Shown in pieces: positions 58,801-64,000 of a stretch of DNA of 64,000 nucleotides. The notes under the pieces were generated by a model. The model made no database searches, was not told the DNA's origin, and saw only the letters and a list, made by a program, of their open reading frames with translations. Source of the DNA: Opitutaceae bacterium UBA2377 (lineage in GTDB: Bacteria; Verrucomicrobiota; Verrucomicrobiia; Opitutales; Opitutaceae); contig DDSZ01000032.1 of NCBI GenBank assembly GCA_002344205.1, positions 156,732-220,731 on the forward strand, written 5' to 3'. A program made the position numbers and the translations under genes. Every line of letters starts with the position of its first letter. Position 1 is the stretch's first letter.

Positions 58801-60081
58801 GTGAGCGACCACACCGTATCGCCCTTCGATCCGCCGCCGGTGCGGCGGCGCGAAATTTTCGGCTGGAGCTGCTTCGATTTCGCGAACTCGGCGTTCACCA
58901 CGATCATCATCACGGTGGTATATGCGGTGTATTTCACCGGGGTGGTCGCACGCGGCGAGGCGCAGGCGGCCGGCTGGTGGGGCACGGTGCTGGGGGTCTC
59001 GCAAATCATCGTGTTGCTGGCCGCGCCGCTGGTCGGGGCGCTGGCGGACGTCACGGCGCGCAAGAAGGCCTTCCTCATGGTCACGGCGGCGACCTGCGCG
59101 CTGGCGACGATCGGTTTGTATTGGGCCGGCCCCGGCGACCTGTGGCTGGCGCTCGGGCTGGTGCTGGTGGCGAACATCGCCTTCTCGCTGGGCGAGAACC
59201 TGTGCGCGGCCTTCCTGCCGGAGCTCAGCACGCCGGCGACGGCGGGGCGCATCTCCAGCTACGGCTGGAGCTTTGGGTATCTGGGCGGATTGCTGAGCCT
59301 GGTGCTGGCGCTGGTCATCATCCGCAGCGGCGAGGGCCGGGTGCCGTGGACTTTCGTGATGACGGGGGTTTTCTTCCTCGTGGCGAGCCTGCCGACGTGG
59401 CTGCTGCTGCGGGAGCGGGCGCGGCCCCGGCCGAAGCCCGCCGGGACGGGCTGGCTGGCATTGGGCGGCGGCCAACTGGCGCAGATGATTCGCGAGCTGC
59501 CGAAGCACCGCACGCTGCTGATTTTTTTCGGCGCGATGACGCTGTTCCTCGCCGGACTGACCGCGGTGGTGGCGTTTGCGGCGGTGTATGCGACGGCGGT
59601 CCTGGGCATGACGCAGGGCGAGATCATCGGGCTCTTCGTGGTCCTGCAGCTTGCCGGGGTGGCCGGGGCGTATGGCTTTGGCGTGTTGCAGGACCGGATC
59701 GGGGCCAAGCCGGCGCTCGTGATCTCGCTGGTCCTGTGGATCGTGGTTTGCGGTTGGGCAGCGGTCTGCACCACCAAGACCGAGTTTTACCTCATCGGCA
59801 TGATCGCCGGGGCGGCCATGGGTTCGCTACAGTCTTCCGGCCGGGCCGTGGTTTCGTCGCTCACGCCGCCCGGCCGGGGCGGGGAGTTTTTCGGCTACTG
59901 GGGTTTCTTTGGCAAATTGGCCGCGGTCATCGGGCAGCCGGTGTTTGGCTGGGTGGCGGCGATGGCGGGGTTCCGAACCGCGATTCTGGTCAACGCCGGG
60001 TTCTTCCTGGCCGGCCTGCTGATTGTGCTGGGGCTGAGCCTGAAACCGGGCGCGGCGGATGATCGCGCCAAGCGGCCTTAA
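58801..60081 (+). CDS. MFS transporter, UMF1/Atg22-like
   Basis: About 426 residues from GTG 58801 (VSDHTVSPFDPPPVRRREI). The UMF1-type signature FGWSCFDFANSAFTTIIITVVYAVYFTGVV is at the N-terminus, followed by about twelve hydrophobic segments and the central loop (LRERARPRPKPAG). Eukaryotic Atg22 exports amino acids from vacuoles; bacterial members are unassigned. It is divergent from the desaturase. Confidence 0.86.
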   Translation: MSDHTVSPFDPPPVRRREIFGWSCFDFANSAFTTIIITVVYAVYFTGVVARGEAQAAGWWGTVLGVSQIIVLLAAPLVGALADVTARKKAFLMVTAATCALATIGLYWAGPGDLWLALGLVLVANIAFSLGENLCAAFLPELSTPATAGRISSYGWSFGYLGGLLSLVLALVIIRSGEGRVPWTFVMTGVFFLVASLPTWLLLRERARPRPKPAGTGWLALGGGQLAQMIRELPKHRTLLIFFGAMTLFLAGLTAVVAFAAVYATAVLGMTQGEIIGLFVVLQLAGVAGAYGFGVLQDRIGAKPALVISLVLWIVVCGWAAVCTTKTEFYLIGMIAGAAMGSLQSSGRAVVSSLTPPGRGGEFFGYWGFFGKLAAVIGQPVFGWVAAMAGFRTAILVNAGFFLAGLLIVLGLSLKPGAADDRAKRP

Positions 60082-60127
60082 GCCGAATTTTCACTGCCAA
60101 AGTTGTTAAAGTGAGGATATGCCGGGT

Positions 60128-60217
60128 TTAATCCCGCGGCTGGCCTCCTCCCGGGGTGTCGGGGTCGGTGGCCACGAGGGCACTCAACAATACGAGGATG
60201 ATGACGGCGATAAGCAT
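60128..60217 (-). CDS. Possible small membrane peptide
   Basis: A 29-residue frame beginning MLIAVIILVLLSALVATDPD and ending in TPGGGQPRD. The hydrophobic first half followed by a short hydrophilic tail looks like a single-helix membrane peptide. No ribosome site was identified and it may be chance. It is the only candidate gene in the gap 60082-60314. Confidence 0.25.
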   Translation of the reverse strand: MLIAVIILVLLSALVATDPDTPGGGQPRD

Positions 60218-60314
60218 CTGCTTGGTGGTGTAGTCGAACCGGTCTGAAACGCATAAAAGTGAGCAAGTTCCAAACCAAATCAAATGCCTCCTGCCGGGTG
60301 CCGGCCTGCCCGCA

Positions 60315-61115
60315 TCACTCCGGCCGGAACAGTTCGCCGGGGGGCAATTGGGATTTGAAGGCGGTGAAGCCGCCGTCGATCACGAGGTTGCTGCCGGTGA
60401 TGAATTCGCCGCGGTCGCCGGCGAGGAAGAGGGCGAGTTCGGCGATGTCCTCCGGGCGGCCGAGTCGGGTGAGGTGGGTGGCCTCGGCGGCGGCGCGGGC
60501 CTGCGGGTTCTGATACCAGTCCTGCTGGCACTCGGTGATCACGTAGCCCGGGCTGAGGCAGTTCACGCGGATGCCGTGCTTCGCGTAGTTGAGGGCCATG
60601 CTGCGCGTGAGCGCCACCACGCCGCCCTTCGCGGCGGTGTAGCTGTCGATGCCGGGCTCGGCGATGAGCGCGTCAATCGTGGCGGTGTTGAGGATGACGC
60701 CGCGCTTTTGCGCCATCATCACGGGCAGCGCGGCCTTGCTCATGAGAAAGACGCCCTTCAGGGCGACGTTGATCATCACATCCCACACGGCCTCGTCGAG
60801 CTCGTGCACGGCGCGGTCCTGCTCGTTGCAGAGCCGGGTGGGGGCGGCGTTGTTGTAGAGAATGTCGAGCCGGCCCCAGGTGTCGGTGGCGACGGCGACG
60901 GCGCGCCGGGCATCGGCGAACTTGGAAACATCGGTGGCGACAAACCGGGCCTGGCCGCCGGCCGCGGTGATTTGCGCGGCGGCCGCTTCGCCGCGGGCGG
61001 TGTCGAGATCGGCGAGGAGCACGCGGGCACCCTCCCGGGCAAACAGGTCGGCGGCGGCGCGGCCGATGCCGGAGGCGGCGCCGGTGATGAGAGCGACACG
61101 GTCTTGGAGTTGCAT
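60315..61115 (-). CDS. SDR family oxidoreductase
   Basis: A 266-residue short-chain dehydrogenase. The cofactor motif is TGAASGIGRAAADLFAREG; the NNAAP block follows, and the catalytic pair is in SYTAAKGGVVALTR (YxxxK) with a likely Ser in NTATIDAL. The C-terminal GQ..-type block is GDRGEFITGSNLVIDGG. Most such enzymes use NAD(P) on sugars, acids or alcohols. It follows the enolase-superfamily gene on the same strand with a repeat in between. A sugar-acid role is suggested by that neighbour. Confidence 0.92.
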   Translation of the reverse strand: MQLQDRVALITGAASGIGRAAADLFAREGARVLLADLDTARGEAAAAQITAAGGQARFVATDVSKFADARRAVAVATDTWGRLDILYNNAAPTRLCNEQDRAVHELDEAVWDVMINVALKGVFLMSKAALPVMMAQKRGVILNTATIDALIAEPGIDSYTAAKGGVVALTRSMALNYAKHGIRVNCLSPGYVITECQQDWYQNPQARAAAEATHLTRLGRPEDIAELALFLAGDRGEFITGSNLVIDGGFTAFKSQLPPGELFRPE

Positions 61116-61143
61116 GGTGAAGGGGAGCCTATTTGGACTTACC

Positions 61144-61236
61144 CAAAGAAGTGACCGTAAGGTAGGGCCCGACCTCCGGGCGGGCCGCTCGGAGATCGGC
61201 CCCTACCCAGCGCACGTCTGTCGTCACTTCTATTGG
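61144..61236. repeat. Nested palindrome with GTAGGG core between two minus-strand genes
   Basis: The outer arms are CCAAAGAAGTGAC (61143-61155) and GTCACTTCTATTGG (61223-61236). Inside are GGTAGGG (61161-61167) and CCCTACC (61201-61207), and inside those the GGCCCG/CGGGCC and GCCG-CGGC hairpin parts. The GTAGGG-plus-hairpin plan is that of the copies at 4850, 12698 and 46450. It fills most of the 124-base gap. Confidence 0.7.
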
Positions 61237-61239
61237 AAA

Positions 61240-62394
61240 TCATCGATGCAGTGCGGAAACCAGCGCCGTGCGGGTGAATTTTTTGAGCGCGGCCTCGTTC
61301 AGGGTGACGCCAAGACCGGGCCCGGTCGGCACGCGCACGAAGCCGTCGGCGGCGACGGGCAACTGCTCGTTGGTCGTCTCCCAGCGGAGGGGCGAGACGC
61401 TGGTGGAAAACTCCAGCAATTCCTCGTCGTGATGAGCCGCGAGAAAGTGGAGGTTGGCCGCCACGGTGATGTTGGTCTTGTAGCCGTGGGTGATGACGCG
61501 TTTGCCGCGGGCGCGCGCGGCGGCGGCGATCTTCTGGATGCCGGTGAAGCCGCCGACCATGGTGATGTCGGGCTGGCAGATGGCGGCGCGGCCGCGGTCC
61601 ATGGCGTCGATGAACTCGAGCACGTGGGTGAGGCCGAGGTCACCCACGCCCAGGGGAATGCCGAACTGCGACATCGCGGCGTGGCCCTCGATGTCATCGA
61701 GCGGCAACGGGGCTTCGAGGAAGAGCAGGCCGACCTCGCGATAAGCGGGATAAAGCAGCAGGCCTTCCTCCTTGGTCTGGTAGGCGAGGGCGCAGTCCAC
61801 GATCAAGCCGCGGTCGGGGCCGAGGACAGCGCGCGCGGCCTTGAGCAGGCGGGTGGTGTGGGCGACGTCGTCCATCCACCAGGGATCGGCGGCAAACTTG
61901 ATCGCGCTGAGGTGCAGGCGCTCGAGCCGGTCCGTGACCTGGCGGGTGACTTCCGCCTCCGTGCGGCCCATCGGGTAGATCGTGCCGTAGGCGCGCAGGC
62001 GGTCGCGCTTGGCGCCGCCCAGCAGGGCATGGACGGGTTGCCCGGCCGCCTGTGCGCGCAGATCCCAGAGGGCGAGATCCAGCGCACCCAGCGCGTGCAT
62101 GGTGAGGCCGCGCCGGCCGACGTAGTCGCAGGCGTGGTAAAGCTCGTCCCACAGTGCGGGGTCGCGGGGATCGCGGCCGAGCAGCACGCCGGCCAGCCCG
62201 CGGGCGTGGTTGTGGGCGTCGGGTCCGTGGATGAGCGCCTGGATGGCCGGGGCGAAGGACTCCACCTCGCCGATGCCGGTGCGGCCGTCATCCGTGGTGA
62301 GGCGCACCACGCAATCGTCGTAGGAGCCGTCGAACAGCGAGATGCCGGGGTCTTCGTGCCGGAGGTGGAAGGATTCGATCTGGGTTAGCTTCAT
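61240..62394 (-). CDS. Mandelate racemase/muconate lactonizing enzyme (enolase superfamily) protein
   Basis: A 384-residue enolase-superfamily enzyme. The N-terminal capping domain runs to about residue 120; in the barrel, the metal-ligand acids are in IVDCALAY, LFLEAPLPLDD and GVGDLGL, and the general base/His is in VITHGYKTN. AIKFAADPWW may hold the base Lys. Such enzymes dehydrate sugar acids or open lactones. ATG 62394 (MKLTQIESFHLRHED) was chosen; it is eight bases after the M24 gene stop, so they form one operon. Substrate unknown. Confidence 0.9.
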   Translation of the reverse strand: MKLTQIESFHLRHEDPGISLFDGSYDDCVVRLTTDDGRTGIGEVESFAPAIQALIHGPDAHNHARGLAGVLLGRDPRDPALWDELYHACDYVGRRGLTMHALGALDLALWDLRAQAAGQPVHALLGGAKRDRLRAYGTIYPMGRTEAEVTRQVTDRLERLHLSAIKFAADPWWMDDVAHTTRLLKAARAVLGPDRGLIVDCALAYQTKEEGLLLYPAYREVGLLFLEAPLPLDDIEGHAAMSQFGIPLGVGDLGLTHVLEFIDAMDRGRAAICQPDITMVGGFTGIQKIAAAARARGKRVITHGYKTNITVAANLHFLAAHHDEELLEFSTSVSPLRWETTNEQLPVAADGFVRVPTGPGLGVTLNEAALKKFTRTALVSALHR

Positions 62395-62402
62395 GCCGAA
62401 AA

Positions 62403-63509
62403 TCAGGAATTGCGCCGGTGCCGGGTGAGAACCTCGCAACCAGTGGCCGTGACGAGGACGACATCCTCCAGGCGGACCCCGGCCTCGCCGGGCAGGTAAA
62501 CGCCGGGCTCCAGGGCGATCACCATGCCGGGCGCGAGCGGCGTGCGGTCGTCCGCGACGATGCGCGGCGCCTCGTGGTAGCAGACGCCGATGCCGTGGCC
62601 GGTGTGGTGCGGATACGGCTCATGGCCATGACCGCGGATGCAGGCGCGCACCGCCTCGTCAATGTCGCCGGCGATGGCGCCGGGTTTGACGAGGGAGATG
62701 GCCAGGTCGAGGGCCTCGCCGGCGATTTTTTTCAGCCCGTGAAAACGACCGCCCGGTTCGCCGGCCGGGATGACGCCGCAGATGTCGCCCCAGTAGTTGC
62801 CGAGCCGGGGCACGATGTCGGCGAGCACCCACTCGCCGGCGGCAACGGGGCGGCTGGACGGCGCGCCGCCGATGTCACCGGTGCGCGGGCCGGCGACGAA
62901 ATCGGCCAGCAGCGGCAGGCGCCGGCCGGCGCGGGTTTCGAGCGCGGTGCGCAGGTCACCCCAGATTTCCAGCTCGGTGCGGCCGGGGCGGACCAGCGTG
63001 CGCAGCACCGTTTGCGCGTGGTCGCAGAGATCAAGCGCGGCGCGGAGGGCGGTGACTTCGCGCGGGGTCTTGATGGCGCGCAATGCCGCCAGGTCGGCAT
63101 CGACCGGCCGGGCGTCGGCCACGAGCGGGGCGAGGGCGGCGGGCAGGCCGGCGGTCTCGACGCCGAGGCTGCGGGGATTATTTCCGGCCAGCAGGCGGCG
63201 GGCGGTTTCGAGCCAATGCCGGTGAGGTGCAAGCGAGCCGGCCGGGGCGTAGCTGGGATAGGCCAGCCCTTCGAGACCGAGGGCGGCCAGGTCGGGCGCC
63301 TCGCAGTCGGGATAGAGCAGCGCGACCCGGCCGGCCTCGACCAACAGGAGGGTGGGGCCGCCGGCGAAAGGGTTGGGCCCGGTCTCGATCGAGGTCTCAT
63401 GACCCGAGGCCCAGTCCACCGAGAACGGCGAGGTGAGCAGCAGGGCCTCGAGGCCGGCGGCTTCACGCCAGGCGTCGAGCCGGATGCGCAGGTCGGGGTC
63501 CAGGGGCAT
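62403..63509 (-). CDS. M24 family metallopeptidase (Xaa-Pro peptidase-like)
   Basis: About 368 residues from ATG 63509 (MPLDPDLRIRLDAWREAAGL); an ATG ten codons earlier at 63539 is possible. The pita-bread metal ligands are seen in LADIVPRLGNYWGDICGV, PHHTGHGIGVCYHEAP, ALEPGVYLP and VRLEDVVLVT (D, D, H, E, E), with a creatinase/Xaa-Pro-type N-terminal domain. Members cleave Xaa-Pro dipeptides or hydrolyse creatine-like amides. It is co-transcribed with the enolase-superfamily gene. Confidence 0.9.
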   Translation of the reverse strand: MPLDPDLRIRLDAWREAAGLEALLLTSPFSVDWASGHETSIETGPNPFAGGPTLLLVEAGRVALLYPDCEAPDLAALGLEGLAYPSYAPAGSLAPHRHWLETARRLLAGNNPRSLGVETAGLPAALAPLVADARPVDADLAALRAIKTPREVTALRAALDLCDHAQTVLRTLVRPGRTELEIWGDLRTALETRAGRRLPLLADFVAGPRTGDIGGAPSSRPVAAGEWVLADIVPRLGNYWGDICGVIPAGEPGGRFHGLKKIAGEALDLAISLVKPGAIAGDIDEAVRACIRGHGHEPYPHHTGHGIGVCYHEAPRIVADDRTPLAPGMVIALEPGVYLPGEAGVRLEDVVLVTATGCEVLTRHRRNS

Positions 63510-63545
63510 GGCGGCGAGTGGAACAACAATCGCCGGCAATGAAAA

Positions 63546-63574
63546 GCGCCGCGCGAAAAAAGTTCGCGCGGCGC
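63546..63574 (-). terminator. Terminator after the DUF4097-like gene
   Basis: A perfect 12-base-pair stem GCGCCGCGCGAA/TTCGCGCGGCGC with an AAAAG loop, followed on the minus strand by TTTTC. It ends the transcript of the gene at 63600 on the minus strand and precedes the M24 gene. Confidence 0.85.
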
Positions 63575-63599
63575 GGGCGGGAAAACGGACGGGGCGAAC

Positions 63600-64000
63600 T
63601 CAGTCGGCTTTGCGCAGCTTGATGTCGCCGTTCATCGCGGTGGCCTGGATCTCGGTGTTGCCGCCGCCGTTGAGCGTGCCGGAGACGAGTTTGCCGCCGG
63701 TCATGGGCGGGAGCGGGGGCAGGGGCGCCCGCGGCGTCCGGGGCGCGTTGGCGGGCGAGTCGGCCCGGGCTTCACGCGCCGCCTCGCGGGCGGCCAGGGC
63801 GGCCTCGCGCATGGCTTCCGCCGCTTCGCGGGCAGCCTCGACGCCGATGCGCACGGCCTCGCGGACGGTTTCGCGGATCTCCTCGTTATCGCCGGTGACC
63901 ATGGTGTAGCGGTAGCCACGGAGCGACTCGGTGCGGGTCACGAGTTTTTGCTCGTCGAAATCGGTGAGGATGGCGCCGTGCTGCGTGCGCAGCCGGATGT
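63600..64000 (-). CDS. DUF4097-like protein, C-terminal portion
   Basis: The frame is open from the right window edge: IRLRTQHGAILTDFDEQKLVTRTES is read before a possible internal GTG, so the start lies beyond 64000. About 133 residues are visible. It shows an Ala-rich charged segment (EEIRETVREAVRIGVEAAREAAEAMREAALAAREA) that should form a long helix or coiled coil, then TGGKLVSGTLNGGGNTEIQATAMNGDIKLRKAD, a strand-repeat tail typical of DUF4097 beta-helix proteins. Cell location cannot be determined from this part. A terminator follows. Confidence 0.7.
   Translation of the reverse strand, partial: IRLRTQHGAILTDFDEQKLVTRTESLRGYRYTMVTGDNEEIRETVREAVRIGVEAAREAAEAMREAALAAREAAREARADSPANAPRTPRAPLPPLPPMTGGKLVSGTLNGGGNTEIQATAMNGDIKLRKAD

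Noticed and set aside
1..64000. CRISPR arrays, rRNA operons, complete insertion sequences or prophage genes
   Set aside because: No evenly spaced direct repeats, rRNA segments, transposase motifs or phage structural genes were recognised.

Overview
The window is high-GC DNA (about two-thirds G+C by eye) with dense genes, many ATGA stop/start overlaps, and a gene set typical of free-living Verrucomicrobiota, most likely the Opitutaceae. It holds carbohydrate genes (FGGY kinases, Gfo/Idh/MocA dehydrogenases, a GH78-type alpha-L-rhamnosidase, a DUF4091 glycoside-hydrolase-like protein, a formylglycine-generating enzyme), GH3-family and DUF1365/CFA lipid genes, and dispersed palindromes of a kind I associate with that family. 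The assignment is inference from gene content. No rRNA, tRNA or CRISPR was recognised.

Layout. 1-6320: sialidase-like fragment, Gfo/Idh dehydrogenase, FGGY kinase, formylglycine-generating enzyme and a secreted DUF4091 protein. 6409-8057: a MazEF module reading straight into a VOC protein and pdxJ. 8180-12564: acyl-CoA dehydrogenase, a TPR-like protein and an orphan solute-binding protein. 12749-17288: phytanoyl-CoA dioxygenase/AraC divergent pair, tandem alpha/beta hydrolase, NUDIX, small membrane protein. 17295-22769: a tight minus-strand five-gene operon (SHMT-like, FGGY kinase, Gfo/Idh, creatininase family, aspartoacylase family) that looks like an uncharacterised catabolic pathway. 22913-26081: unknown protein and GH78 enzyme. 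26164-41446: mostly core metabolism (mdh, DAHP synthase, ygfZ, galK, PRPP synthetase, prepilin peptidase, aroE, SirB1-like, YggS, LysR, DMT transporter), then GH3 plus hydrolase and an RluA-type synthase.

41451-46526 is the most plastic part: a MITE-like element, a FadB/FadJ-type beta-oxidation fusion, hicBA, a truncated vapBC-like remnant, a lower-GC AIPR-like gene and a DNA methyltransferase remnant with an in-frame stop. 46734-49832 encodes E1-alpha, E1-beta and lipoyl-E2 of a 2-oxoacid dehydrogenase in one polypeptide. 51267-58678 is a lipid-modification operon (two CFA-type methyltransferases, DUF1295, DUF2062, DUF1475-like, DUF1365, FAD oxidoreductase) next to a fatty-acid desaturase. 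58801-64000: UMF1-type transporter, SDR, enolase-superfamily enzyme, M24 peptidase and the C-terminal part of a DUF4097-like protein.

Two layers of structure are not explained by genes. First, a family of GTAGGG-plus-hairpin palindromes occurs between genes and, twice, inside reading frames in the same codon phase. Second, two stem-loops (28413-28442 and 37597-37631) have different stems but the same loop, TTACCCCTAA, which suggests a conserved RNA element; one lies in the leader of DAHP synthase.
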